Shown piece by piece: positions 19,152 to 28,432 of a stretch of DNA of 64,000 nucleotides. Numbering within the stretch: the stretch's first letter is position 1; the number at the start of each line of letters is the position of its first letter. The notes below the pieces were generated by a model. It made no database searches, was not told the DNA's origin, and was given only the letters and a program-made list of their open reading frames with translations. A program made the translations under genes and the position numbers. This DNA comes from Campylobacter concisus ATCC 51562 (GTDB lineage: Bacteria; Campylobacterota; Campylobacteria; Campylobacterales; Campylobacteraceae): assembly GCF_000466745.1 (NCBI RefSeq), contig NZ_ANNI01000007.1, forward strand, positions 86,755 through 150,754. Reading direction: 5' to 3'.

Positions 19152-19152
19152 T

Positions 19153-20349
19153 ATGAGAATTTTGGTTTTAAACTCGGGTAGTAGCTCAATAAAATTTCAA
19201 CTTTTTGCAATGGATACCAAAACCAGTCTAGCAAGCGGTCTAGTCGAGCAAATCGGTAGCTCCAGCTCAAGAGCGGTACTAAAAGCAAATGGCGAAACCT
19301 ACGAGATAAAACGCTTCATAAAAGACCACCATGACGGACTTGAGGCGATGAACGAGCTCTTTGTCACTTCACACACCTTGCACGATCTAAGCGAGCTTGA
19401 TGGTATCGGACACAGGATAGTTCACGGCGGCGAGAGCTTTTTTAGCTCGATGATCGTTGATGAGAGCGTCATCAAAAAGATCGAGGAGATAAGTCCACTT
19501 GCCCCTCTTCATAACCCAGGGCACCTTGCTGGCATTAAAAACGCAATGAAAGAGAGCAAAAATGTGCCTCACGTGGTCGTTTTTGACACGGTATTTCATC
19601 AAAGCATGCCAGAGTACGCCTACCGCTACGCTCTACCTTATGACGTTTGCAAGACTCATCATATCAGAAAATACGGCTTTCACGGCACATCGCATAGATA
19701 CGTCTGCAAGCAAGCGGCCAAAATGCTTGGCATAGAATTTGATAAATTTAACGCTATCTCACTTCATCTAGGTAACGGCGCCTCAGCCTGTGCAGTACAA
19801 AATGGCAAAAGTATCGATACCTCGATGGGGCTTAGCCCACTTGAAGGGCTCATAATGGGTACAAGAAGTGGCGATATGGACCCAGCTGTGGTCATTTACT
19901 TGCTAAATATCGGCGTTTTAAAGTGGAACGAGATCGATAACTTTTTAAACAAAAAAAGCGGACTTTTTGGAATTTGTGGCTCAAGTGACATGAGAGAGGT
20001 CGTAGCCAAGATGCAAAACGATGAGCGAGCAAAGCTTGCATTTGAGATGTTTTGCTACCGAGTGAAAAAATATATTGGCTCATATTACGCCATTTTAGGA
20101 CGCGTTGATGTACTTATATTTACTGGCGGTATCGGCGAAAATGCACCAAATACAAGGCAAAAAATTTGTGATGAATTAAAACATCTTGGCATTCACATAA
20201 ATCACGATCTAAATTTCCAAGACATGCGAGGCGAGAGATGCATAGACGGGGATGACGCTAAGATAAAAACGCTTATCATCCCAACAAACGAAGAGCTAGA
20301 AATCGCGATAGAAACGGCTAGGGTCATAAAAGAGAGCAAAGCCAAATAA
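19153..20349 (+). CDS. ackA: Acetate kinase
   Basis: 398 residues from ATG 19153, which has AGGAG 6 bases upstream and gives the standard start [16 protein letters not shown]. An in-frame ATG at 19129 inside pta is not the natural start. The enzyme makes ATP and acetate from acetyl phosphate. Family motifs are present: [28 protein letters not shown] and FTGGIGENA. Second gene of the pta-ackA operon. Confidence 0.96.
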   Translation: MRILVLNSGSSSIKFQLFAMDTKTSLASGLVEQIGSSSSRAVLKANGETYEIKRFIKDHHDGLEAMNELFVTSHTLHDLSELDGIGHRIVHGGESFFSSMIVDESVIKKIEEISPLAPLHNPGHLAGIKNAMKESKNVPHVVVFDTVFHQSMPEYAYRYALPYDVCKTHHIRKYGFHGTSHRYVCKQAAKMLGIEFDKFNAISLHLGNGASACAVQNGKSIDTSMGLSPLEGLIMGTRSGDMDPAVVIYLLNIGVLKWNEIDNFLNKKSGLFGICGSSDMREVVAKMQNDERAKLAFEMFCYRVKKYIGSYYAILGRVDVLIFTGGIGENAPNTRQKICDELKHLGIHINHDLNFQDMRGERCIDGDDAKIKTLIIPTNEELEIAIETARVIKESKAK

Positions 20350-20438
20350 ATAGATGTTTAAGCCAGACTTGATATATAAATTTTAAGCCTAATTAGTTTT
20401 AAAATAGAATTAGCATTATTTTTAGGTTATAAGATAAA

Positions 20439-20470
20439 AAGCTTTTGCGATTTTAAGCTCGCAAAAGCTT
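20439..20470 (-). terminator. Strong hairpin terminator between ackA and lpxD
   Basis: A perfect 12 bp stem (20439-20450 with 20459-20470) with an 8-base loop sits between these convergent genes. On the minus strand it lies just after the lpxD stop and is followed by TTTTTATC, a good intrinsic terminator. It may also stop ackA transcripts. Confidence 0.75.
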
Positions 20471-20474
20471 GCAA

Positions 20475-21431
20475 TCAATTTTTCTTAAAAAATCTCAAAA
20501 TTTTTGCTTGAAGTTTAAACTGATCTGAAAGCTCCATTATCGGATAAGCTCCAGCATATTTTTTGCCACCAGGCAGGTCTTTGCTAACGCCTCCACGTGC
20601 TGCTATCTGCGCGAAGTCGCCCACTTTTACATGACCGGCTGAGCCGCTTTGTCCGCCCATTACGACGTTTCTACCTAGCACAGTTGAGCCAGCAAGACCA
20701 GTTTGTGAGACTATTAGGCAGCCATTTCCAAGCTCGCAGTTGTGGCCTATTTGAACGAGATTATCTATCTTTGTGTAGTTTGCGATCATTGTGCTTTCAA
20801 AAACGCCACGATCTATCGTCGTGCAAGCGCCGATCTCGACATAATCGCCTAAAACAACATTGCCATTATGATAAATTTTTACATGCTCGCCAGTTTTTGT
20901 ATGTGCATAACCAAAGCCATCGCTTCCGATCACACAGTTTGCCAGCAGATGACACTCGTTACCGATGACGCAGTCGTTGTAGATGACGACATTTGGATGG
21001 ATGATGCAGTTTTTACCGATAGTTACGTTATCGCCCAAAAATGCCCCAGCCATGACTACCGTATTTTCGCCCACACTCACATTTGAGCCTATGTAGACAT
21101 TTGGCATAATCTTTGCACTCTTAGCGATATTTGATGGCTTTGGCTCGCAAAAAAGTGGCTTAGCATAATCTTTACTGAGCAAGGCAAATGCAAGGTGCGG
21201 ATTATCACACACAAGTGCGACCATACCAGCTGGCACCAAGTCTAAAAGCGATTTTGTCACCAAGATGGCTCCAGCATTTGAGTTGCTTATAAATTTAGCA
21301 TTTTTCTCACCATCGCAGTATGTTAGCTCAGCTTTATTTGCATTTTTTAAAGAATTTAAGGCAAAAATTTCTATATCTTCTCCGCTAAAAGTAGCATTTA
21401 CTTTTGAGGCTATTTCACTTAGTTTCATCAT
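20475..21431 (-). CDS. lpxD: UDP-3-O-(3-hydroxyacyl)glucosamine N-acyltransferase LpxD
   Basis: 318 residues. It adds the second acyl chain in lipid A synthesis. The N-terminal uridine-binding domain (about 1-100) is followed by many hexapeptide repeats (pattern I-G-x-N, V-x-I-G) forming a left-handed beta helix, then a short C-terminal helix (SDQFKLQAKILRFFKK). The start is ATGATG at 21431/21428, overlapping the ilvH stop, so its expression is coupled to the branched-chain amino acid genes. Confidence 0.95.
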   Translation of the reverse strand: MMKLSEIASKVNATFSGEDIEIFALNSLKNANKAELTYCDGEKNAKFISNSNAGAILVTKSLLDLVPAGMVALVCDNPHLAFALLSKDYAKPLFCEPKPSNIAKSAKIMPNVYIGSNVSVGENTVVMAGAFLGDNVTIGKNCIIHPNVVIYNDCVIGNECHLLANCVIGSDGFGYAHTKTGEHVKIYHNGNVVLGDYVEIGACTTIDRGVFESTMIANYTKIDNLVQIGHNCELGNGCLIVSQTGLAGSTVLGRNVVMGGQSGSAGHVKVGDFAQIAARGGVSKDLPGGKKYAGAYPIMELSDQFKLQAKILRFFKKN

Positions 21432-21898
21432 ATATCCATTATCACAGATCCGCCGCGTACGACGTCAACTGGGTTAAATTTCTTTATTGATTTTAAAAAG
21501 CTCTCGATCCTACTCGCATCGTCAGCCACCATGACAACGATATAGTTTTCATTTGTGTTTGTCACGATACCGTTGTATGCCTTTAGTATCGCTTCAAGGC
21601 CAGCAAAATTTTCACCAAGCGGAATTTTCACAAGAGCCATCTCTTTTTCGACAAATTCGCCACTTTCTATGACCTTATACGTTGGTATGAGCTTGTGAAG
21701 CTGTTTTACAATCTGCTCTAAAACTCTCTCGTCGCCACTTGTTACGATACTTAGCCTTGAGAAGTTGCTCTCAGGTATCGGAGCAACGGTTAGCGTATCG
21801 ATATTGTAGCCCCTGCCCGCAAAAAGCCCAGAAATTCTAGCCAAAACACCATGTTCATTTAAAACTATAACTGATATCGTTCTTCTTATACTGCTCAT
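21428..21898 (-). CDS. ilvH: Acetolactate synthase small (regulatory) subunit
   Basis: 156 residues. An ACT domain at the N-terminus (SVIVLNEHGVLARISGLFAGRGYNIDTL) senses valine in the family. The C-terminal half is the usual IlvH/IlvN extension. The start overlaps the ilvB stop by 4 bases, so both subunits are made together. Confidence 0.95.
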   Translation of the reverse strand: MSSIRRTISVIVLNEHGVLARISGLFAGRGYNIDTLTVAPIPESNFSRLSIVTSGDERVLEQIVKQLHKLIPTYKVIESGEFVEKEMALVKIPLGENFAGLEAILKAYNGIVTNTNENYIVVMVADDASRIESFLKSIKKFNPVDVVRGGSVIMDI

Positions 21899-23595
21899 TT
21901 TTCTTCCTTGCTCTTTAATATCATATTATAAATCGCAGCCCCTGCTGGAACCATAGGAAGCACGTCCTCAAAGCGGTCGATCCTAACGTCGATCATCGCT
22001 GATTTCTTGCTATCGATCGCTTCTTTTAAAGCCTTTCTAAACTCATCCTTACTCTTGCAAACAAAGCCAACTCCGCCAAATCCTTCAGCGATCTTTACAA
22101 AATCAGGCTGCAAGCTAAGATCAGTCGATGAGTAGCGTTTTTCATAGAAAAATGTCTGCCACTGACGAACCATGCCTAAGAAGTTGTTATTTAAAATGAT
22201 GTTTATAACGGGCATATTTATCTCATGAGCAGTCATTAATTCTTGGATATTCATAAGTATTGAGCCATCGCCTGTAAAATTTATAACAAGATTTTCTGGT
22301 TTTGCACATTTTGCGCCGATCGCTGCAGGGAGGCCAAATCCCATTGTGCCAAGTCCACCACTTGTGACAAGCTGTCTTGCTCGGTTAAACGGATAAAACT
22401 GCGCCACCCACATTTGGTGCTGACCGACGTCTGTTGAGATTATCGCATCAGCTCCTGCTATCTTTGCTGTCTCTTCGATAACCCATTGCGGTTTTAAGAC
22501 CTTGTCGCTATCTGTGTAGCCAAGTGGATTTAGTTTAGAATATCTATCTAAAATTTCTCTCCAAGGTGCGTAGTTTTCAGGCTTTGAATTGACTTCGTCA
22601 TAAAGCTCAGTTAGCACGTTTGTAAGATCGCCAACAATCGGATAGTGGGCATTTATGATCTTTGAGATAGAGCTTGGATCGATATCGATGTGAATTATCT
22701 TTGCATGTTTGGCAAACTCATCCGTCCTGCCAGTGATCCTGTCACAAAACCTAGCTCCAAGTGATATAAGAAGGTCGCACTCGCTAAGTGCCATATTTGA
22801 AGCGTAGCTGCCATGCATGCCTGCCATGCCTAAATTTAGCTCATCTTTTGCATCAAGCACACCAAGAGCCATCAGCGTCTCAACCGCTGGAATGCCAGTT
22901 TTTTTCATAAATTTACGGATGATCTCGCTTGCATTTGATGCAACAGCACCGCCGCCGATGTATAGAAGCGGCCTTTTAGCTTCATTTATCGCAACTGCTG
23001 CTTTTTTTATCTGTTTTGAGTTGCCCTTATAGGTTGGCTTGTAGCTTGGGATAGAAATTTCCTTTGGATAGACAAAGTCACCAAGTCTTGATGTGATATT
23101 TTTTGGGATATCGATATGAACTGGTCCTGGACGGCCTGATCTTGCGATGTAAAAGGCCTCTTTTATGATGCGAGGTAGCTCTTCAACGCTATTAACTAAA
23201 AAGTTATGCTTAACACAGGGGCGTGAAATGCCGACCGCATCGATCTCTTGAAAAGCATCTGTGCCGATCATAAATGTTGGTACTTGACCGCTTATAAGCA
23301 CGATCGGTATGCTGTCGCTATAAGCTGTTGCAAGGCCTGTGACTGCATTTGTAAAGCCAGGGCCACTAGTCACAAAAGCAACGCCAACTTTACCACTAAC
23401 TCTAGCGTATCCATCGGCCGCATGAACGGCCGCTTGCTCGTGGCGAACCAAAACGTGTTTAAAATAAGTCTGCTTATATGTTTCGTCGTAGATATTTAAA
23501 GCTGCACCGCCAGGATAGCCAAAAACTATCTCAACACCCTCTTCGTGCAAGGCCTCGCTTATCATCTGTGAACCAGAAATCTGTTTTATCATCAC
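21895..23595 (-). CDS. ilvB: Acetolactate synthase large (catalytic) subunit
   Basis: 566 residues. Thiamine diphosphate enzyme for the first common step of valine, leucine and isoleucine synthesis. Visible are the N-terminal VEIVFGYPGGAALNIYD with the catalytic Glu in VRHEQAAVHAADGYAR, and the ThDP-binding GDGS...NN motif (FTGDGSILMNIQEL ... NNNFLGMVRQW). First gene of ilvB-ilvH-lpxD. The 265 bases upstream hold no leader peptide or riboswitch that could be recognised. Confidence 0.96.
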   Translation of the reverse strand: MMIKQISGSQMISEALHEEGVEIVFGYPGGAALNIYDETYKQTYFKHVLVRHEQAAVHAADGYARVSGKVGVAFVTSGPGFTNAVTGLATAYSDSIPIVLISGQVPTFMIGTDAFQEIDAVGISRPCVKHNFLVNSVEELPRIIKEAFYIARSGRPGPVHIDIPKNITSRLGDFVYPKEISIPSYKPTYKGNSKQIKKAAVAINEAKRPLLYIGGGAVASNASEIIRKFMKKTGIPAVETLMALGVLDAKDELNLGMAGMHGSYASNMALSECDLLISLGARFCDRITGRTDEFAKHAKIIHIDIDPSSISKIINAHYPIVGDLTNVLTELYDEVNSKPENYAPWREILDRYSKLNPLGYTDSDKVLKPQWVIEETAKIAGADAIISTDVGQHQMWVAQFYPFNRARQLVTSGGLGTMGFGLPAAIGAKCAKPENLVINFTGDGSILMNIQELMTAHEINMPVINIILNNNFLGMVRQWQTFFYEKRYSSTDLSLQPDFVKIAEGFGGVGFVCKSKDEFRKALKEAIDSKKSAMIDVRIDRFEDVLPMVPAGAAIYNMILKSKEEK

Positions 23596-23825
23596 TTTAG
23601 CCTTTTGATAAATTTATCGCAGATTATATCCCAAAGCATTTTAAATCCATTTTAACTTTCTAGCGAATTTTAGGTATTGCTTTGATTTTCTTGAAAAATT
23701 TTTAACTAGCTTAGAAGAATAATACAAAATATTTTACATAAAATTAAACATATTATTTTTAGTAGAATTGATAAATTTAAGTGAGCAAAGACTATAAAAT
23801 TTTAAGAGCTAAAACTCATTTGCAT

Positions 23826-23869
23826 AAATTTTAGGTTTTAATCTTTTGAATAAAATAAGCCTAAAATTT
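23826..23869 (-). terminator. Candidate terminator at the end of mnmH
   Basis: AAATTTTAGG (23826-23835) and CCTAAAATTT (23860-23869) form a 10 bp inverted repeat with a 24-base, A/T-rich loop. The right arm overlaps the last codons of mnmH. It is the likely end of the long minus-strand transcript that includes trpC. Confidence 0.4.
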
Positions 23870-24868
23870 TGCTTCATTTTTTATATTATTTAGCTTTTTA
23901 ACGGCCTCGTCAAAGTTATCAGAATTTATGAAAACATTAATATTTTCATTTTTCTTATAGACTTTATCGTAGTATTTTGTGAGTAAAATTTCAGCTACTT
24001 TAGCAATGTCATTTTCATTAAATTTAGCCACAGCTTCATCTCTAGCTTTTTTATCGATAAATGGTGAAATTTTCTTCATACACTCGTCAAAAAAAGCTTT
24101 ATCCACACTTTTATAGTCATCTACTATACAAGAAATTCTTTTTTCCAAACTTGCGCTCACTTCGACATTTATACCATTTCGCATCGCCTCATAAAGACTT
24201 TTTGGCAAGCTTAATGAGCCTATTCTTCTACTCTCTCCCTCAATAAAGCAAATTTTATCTTTTAGCGTTATGAGCTTTTCAAACAACGCATCTTCAAAGC
24301 TTTTTTGGCTTGGCTGCGCGCCATTTATCGCTCCAAAGACAGATCCTAAATGATTTGCCATAGCTTCAAGGTCTATTGATGGACTTAGAGCCCTTATGAG
24401 CTTACTTTTGTAGCAGCCAGTATTTCCAAAAAGAGTGATAAATTTTGTGCTCAAAGGTCGATTTAGAAATTCTAAAACGTGATTTCTATAAGCTTTATAG
24501 CCACCACTAAGCCTAAAAACCCTATATCCTATCATGCTAAGCACATAGCCAACAGAATTTGATCTAAGCCCACCTTTAGCGCAGTAGATACCAATAGCTG
24601 AACCAACCTTGGCTCTTTTATAAACCTCATCAATGATATTTTGTAAATTTTTGCAGATATATTTTGCACCAAGACTCTTTGCTAGGGATCTATCGCTTTT
24701 ATAGAGCGTGCCTACCTTTTTATGTTCCGCATCATTTAAAGCATATAAATTTATGGCATCTTTTATGTATGAATATAAAAATTCATGTGGTGATCTTGCG
24801 TCTATTAAGATTTCAAAAGAGCTTCTTTTCTCTAGCCACTGCTCTACATCAAGCTCAAATAACGGCAC
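23861..24868 (-). CDS. mnmH: tRNA 2-selenouridine synthase MnmH/SelU
   Basis: 335 residues, GTG start at 24868 with AAAAAGG 6 bases upstream. MnmH replaces sulfur by selenium in the wobble 2-thiouridine of some tRNAs using selenophosphate. The N-terminal rhodanese domain (1-130) has the family hallmark IYCAKGGLRSNSVG with Cys96, and the SGGYKAYR segment. The C-terminal P-loop reads GNTGCYKS (148-155), where the usual glycine before Lys is Tyr. The start overlaps the HIT gene by 14 bases. Confidence 0.9.
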   Translation of the reverse strand: MPLFELDVEQWLEKRSSFEILIDARSPHEFLYSYIKDAINLYALNDAEHKKVGTLYKSDRSLAKSLGAKYICKNLQNIIDEVYKRAKVGSAIGIYCAKGGLRSNSVGYVLSMIGYRVFRLSGGYKAYRNHVLEFLNRPLSTKFITLFGNTGCYKSKLIRALSPSIDLEAMANHLGSVFGAINGAQPSQKSFEDALFEKLITLKDKICFIEGESRRIGSLSLPKSLYEAMRNGINVEVSASLEKRISCIVDDYKSVDKAFFDECMKKISPFIDKKARDEAVAKFNENDIAKVAEILLTKYYDKVYKKNENINVFINSDNFDEAVKKLNNIKNEAKF

Positions 24869-25337
24869 TAAATGCCTTTTTTAGTTTCTCAAAAAGCGGA
24901 TGAAATGGTGTGCCATTTACTCTCACATCAGAGATGGTGGTTATAAAATTTGTATCCCCACTCCACCTTGGCACAAGGTGATAATGCACGTGCTCAGCTA
25001 TGCCAGCTCCTGCAGCCTTGCCTAAATTCATACCTATATTTACGCCATTAGCATAAAGCTCTTTTTTTAAAATTTCAACTCCAAGCCTTACAAATTTACT
25101 CATCTCAAACCAAGTCTGCTCATCAAGCTCTTCGATCTTGTCGGTATGCTGATTTGGTATTATCATAAAATGACCTGGAGAATACGGATATAAATTCATA
25201 ATCCCAAAACAATGTTTAGCTCGAAAAAGCACACCATTTTTATCATCATCATCTGAGTTTATAACGTCACAAAAAACACAGCTATCTTTTTTAGCGCTAA
25301 AGTATTCGCTTCTCCAAGGGGCACAAAGGTGCTGCAT
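24855..25337 (-). CDS. HIT family nucleotide hydrolase/transferase
   Basis: 160 residues. The histidine triad is EHVHYHLVPRW with His116, His118 and His120. An N-terminal cysteine pair (CVFCDVI) is common in this subgroup, and the central SPGHFMIIPNQH is typical. The substrate is not known; the subgroup includes Ap4A hydrolase/phosphorylase-like enzymes. It is coupled to trpC (1-base overlap) and to mnmH. Confidence 0.9.
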   Translation of the reverse strand: MQHLCAPWRSEYFSAKKDSCVFCDVINSDDDDKNGVLFRAKHCFGIMNLYPYSPGHFMIIPNQHTDKIEELDEQTWFEMSKFVRLGVEILKKELYANGVNIGMNLGKAAGAGIAEHVHYHLVPRWSGDTNFITTISDVRVNGTPFHPLFEKLKKAFSAVI

Positions 25338-26122
25338 TACTCGCCCTCCTTTATCTTTTTGACGGCATTTTTTATATCATCTTGTCTCATAAAATGCTCT
25401 CCTATCAAGAAGGCATCAACGCCTATTTTACTTAGCTCTCTAAGCTGTTCATGCTCGTAAAGCCCGCTTTCAGCGACTATTATCTTGCCATTTGGCAAAA
25501 GTGGTATTAGCTTTTCGCAAAGGCTCATATCCATCGTAAAATTATCTAAATTTCTGTGATTTATGCCTATTATATTTGCTCCTGCAAAGATAGCCTTTTT
25601 CACATCACTCGCGTCGTGAGTTTCAACCAAAACTTCAAGACCTAAATGATGAGCGTAGTCTAAAAGCTCTTTTAGCTCGTTTTGAGTTAATGCTTTTGCG
25701 ATAAGCAAGATAAAGTCTGCCCCATAAACAAGAGCTTCAAGAATTTGATACTTGTCAACGATAAAGTCTTTTCTAAGGATCGGCCTTGATGCGTAGCGAC
25801 GAACCTGTGTGATGTACTCGATGTCGCCTTTAAACCAATGTGGTTCAGTCAAGATACTAAAAGCATTTGCGTATGGCTCGTATTCCTGAGCGATTTTTAT
25901 AGGTTCAAAATCCTCTCTTATCACGCCTTTGCTAGGGCTTGCTTTTTTAATCTCAGCTATGATTTTTATCGGCTCATTTTGACTTGCTCTAAGTGCATTT
26001 AAAACATCTCTTGGCACATATGGATTGTACGCTAGCGAGCGACCAAGCCACTCCTCAGGGAAGTCTGCTTTTCTTTTTTCAAGATCATCTTTAGTCTTTT
26101 TTATTATCTCATCAAGTATCAT
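25337..26122 (-). CDS. trpC: Indole-3-glycerol phosphate synthase
   Basis: 261 residues, single-domain TrpC of tryptophan synthesis. Family motifs include [42 protein letters not shown] and VAESGLY. No other trp gene lies nearby, so the pathway genes are dispersed. It is embedded in a run of short overlaps (4 bases with the TPR gene, 1 base with the HIT gene). Confidence 0.95.
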   Translation of the reverse strand: MILDEIIKKTKDDLEKRKADFPEEWLGRSLAYNPYVPRDVLNALRASQNEPIKIIAEIKKASPSKGVIREDFEPIKIAQEYEPYANAFSILTEPHWFKGDIEYITQVRRYASRPILRKDFIVDKYQILEALVYGADFILLIAKALTQNELKELLDYAHHLGLEVLVETHDASDVKKAIFAGANIIGINHRNLDNFTMDMSLCEKLIPLLPNGKIIVAESGLYEHEQLRELSKIGVDAFLIGEHFMRQDDIKNAVKKIKEGE

Positions 26123-27384
26123 TTTTTAAGCCTTTTGTTTAAATTTATTATGCAGCGCTCGATTAGATGCAAGTGCTCTTTTGCCTCTTTTGAAGCCTTA
26201 AAATCAACATCTTTCATTGCATGCTGCATAATGCCCTTTGCCTTTTTGCACTCACCAAGCTTAAAATATCCCCACGCTAGCGAATCCTCATAATAAGGCG
26301 ACTCAGGCGAGATGGCAAGTGCCTTTTGCACAAGCTCTATGCCTTTTCTGGGATCGATGTCATGGTCTATCAGCAAGTAGCCATAATAGTTAAAAAACAT
26401 ATCATTTTCTAGCTTTGGCACGCTAGCTTCAAATTTATCTAAAATTTCAGCCATTTTTTGTTCATTCAAACTATCTTTATTCATCTCGTATTCGTAAATC
26501 GCGGCTTTTGCTAAAAAATTTAAATCCCTGCTATCGTTATAAATTTTAACAGCAAGTATGTATGCGTCACCAAAATTACTAGTCGCCGCATAAAGATCCA
26601 TAAGTGCCACATCGTTGTAGCTATATTTTTTTAAAATTTCAATTGCTGCTTTGTAATTTTTATCATAGATAAAAAACTGCACGATCTTATCAATATACGA
26701 AGTGTCGTGACTTAGCTCATAGAGCTCCTCAAAGAGTTCGATCACCTTTGGGAAATTTCTTTGCTGGGAGTAAATTTCAGCCAAAAGCTCGCAAGTCTTT
26801 AGCGTGCAGCCTTGTTCATCTCTAAATTTTTCAAGATATTTTGTAGCGTCTTTTATCTTATCCATGCGATTTATCAAAATATCAACAATACGGAGCAAAT
26901 TTTCTTCTTCTTGCTTTAGTGAGTATGCCTCTTCAAAGTATTTTAGAGCAGTCGTTGTTTCATTTTGCATCATACAAATTGTGCCAAGCATGAGTAAATT
27001 TTGAGCATTTGGTTCTTTTGTAGCAAGCTCTTGCATTAAGCTTTTAGCCTCATTTAGCTTTGAAAGATTTACTAAATTTGCCACCTTTATACGGATAAAA
27101 TCGCTGTCGTCTTTTAAGCTTTTTTCGCCTTCATTTATCAAAGCGTCTAAATTTTCATTTTTTGTAGCAAAGGCGAGTTTGATCGCCTCTTTTAAATAAG
27201 CTTTTTGATTTGTATCTTTAAAAATGTTTGAGTAAGCTTGAATGCTAGCATTCACATCTCCGCTATCTTGAAACAATAAAGCCTGCATTAGACGTAAATT
27301 TATACTTTTATTATCGTCAGCCAAAAGTAGTTGCGAGTTAAAAAATACGCTCATAAAAAATACTAAAATTTTACGCCAATGCAT
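26119..27384 (-). CDS. Periplasmic TPR-repeat protein
   Basis: 421 residues. A signal peptide is seen ([18 protein letters not shown], then LLLADD). The remainder is helical with tetratricopeptide-like units, for example [26 protein letters not shown] and [20 protein letters not shown]. Probably a protein-interaction scaffold of the envelope; no enzymatic motif seen. The start overlaps the cysteine-cluster gene by 22 bases. Confidence 0.8.
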   Translation of the reverse strand: MHWRKILVFFMSVFFNSQLLLADDNKSINLRLMQALLFQDSGDVNASIQAYSNIFKDTNQKAYLKEAIKLAFATKNENLDALINEGEKSLKDDSDFIRIKVANLVNLSKLNEAKSLMQELATKEPNAQNLLMLGTICMMQNETTTALKYFEEAYSLKQEEENLLRIVDILINRMDKIKDATKYLEKFRDEQGCTLKTCELLAEIYSQQRNFPKVIELFEELYELSHDTSYIDKIVQFFIYDKNYKAAIEILKKYSYNDVALMDLYAATSNFGDAYILAVKIYNDSRDLNFLAKAAIYEYEMNKDSLNEQKMAEILDKFEASVPKLENDMFFNYYGYLLIDHDIDPRKGIELVQKALAISPESPYYEDSLAWGYFKLGECKKAKGIMQHAMKDVDFKASKEAKEHLHLIERCIINLNKRLKK

Positions 27385-27728
27385 TCTGCTTTTAGCTCCT
27401 TTAAATTTTTTTTAAAATAATTCCAAAATGGAAAAGTCCTACATTGCTGTGGCCTTAGCTCATAAACCGAGCAGTTTTTATTTTTTTCATCAAAAAATAC
27501 ACAAGCAAAGCCATCTTCATAAGGCTTCTCTTTTATGCTACACCTTAGCCCAACTCTTATTAAAAACTGCTTTTCAAACTCATCTTTACTCATATGAAAT
27601 GCGGTGCAAAATTTTGAAATTTCTTCTTCATTTATCCAAATGTAGCCACTCTCTCCCGTGCAACACTTACCGCCACAGCTCTCGCAAAAGCTGGCATCAA
27701 ACTCATAGCTAAAGCCTTGCACTCTCAC
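27363..27728 (-). CDS. YkgJ-family cysteine cluster protein
   Basis: 121 residues, start GTG 27728. Cysteines at 15, 18, 22 and 23 (CESCGGKCC) plus later ones in CSIKEKP, CVFF, CSVYELRPQQC follow the YkgJ/UPF0153 pattern, thought to bind a metal or an iron-sulfur cluster. Function unknown. GTGA overlap with the upstream methyltransferase gene. Confidence 0.85.
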   Translation of the reverse strand: MRVQGFSYEFDASFCESCGGKCCTGESGYIWINEEEISKFCTAFHMSKDEFEKQFLIRVGLRCSIKEKPYEDGFACVFFDEKNKNCSVYELRPQQCRTFPFWNYFKKNLKELKAECIGVKF

Positions 27729-28432
27729 GCTAGCTCCTGATAATCAACGCTCTTTGTATCAGCTTTTTTAAAAATTTCAATCGCCTCTTTTGTATGCGAG
27801 CCATTTTCACTCATCACTAAAGGCGGCAAAATTTTTAGCTTTGAGTTTGAATTATTTCTCACCTCAAACAAGGCTAAATTTGCTGGTTTATCAGCCTTTG
27901 TATGAATAAATTTTAGGCTTACTAAATTTAGCTTAAACTCTTTTAGACACGCTACAATCTGACTAAGATCATCAGGTGCGTAGCAAAAAAATGCCCTTTT
28001 GTGAGGCTTTAAATTTATACTTATGCCTTTTATAAAGTCTTTTAAACTTAAAGAGCTTGTGTATCTACTAGCCTTTATATGCTCATCTTCGCTTTGTTTC
28101 GCACCCTCGTGATAAAATGGCGGATTTGATACGATGAGGTCAAATTTCTCACTATCTTTAAAATCTGCAAAATTAGCATTTATAATTTCTGCCTCCAAGC
28201 CGTTCTTACTGGCATTAAATTTAGAAATTTCACCATTTATTTGTAAGATATCAAGCAAGCTTAGGCTGGAATTTTTAAAGTCACGTTTAAGCAAAAGCCC
28301 AAGTATCCCGCACCCTGCGCCAACGTCTAAAATTCTGCCTGAAAAATTTTTCAAACTTGAGCTTATAAAATCATAAAGTACCAGCGTATCGCTATTGTAG
28401 CGATAGCCACTTTTTAGCTGAGCCAAGATCAT
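27725..28432 (-). CDS. TrmN6-like SAM-dependent methyltransferase
   Basis: 235 residues. Rossmann-type methyltransferase with motif I ILDVGAGCGILGLLL and the N6-adenine type motif VSNPPFY. The closest class by these motifs is tRNA1(Val) A37 N6-methyltransferase (TrmN6/YfiC), but the target is not proved by sequence. It overlaps the coiled-coil gene upstream by 4 bases and the YkgJ gene downstream. Confidence 0.8.
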   Translation of the reverse strand: MILAQLKSGYRYNSDTLVLYDFISSSLKNFSGRILDVGAGCGILGLLLKRDFKNSSLSLLDILQINGEISKFNASKNGLEAEIINANFADFKDSEKFDLIVSNPPFYHEGAKQSEDEHIKASRYTSSLSLKDFIKGISINLKPHKRAFFCYAPDDLSQIVACLKEFKLNLVSLKFIHTKADKPANLALFEVRNNSNSKLKILPPLVMSENGSHTKEAIEIFKKADTKSVDYQELA

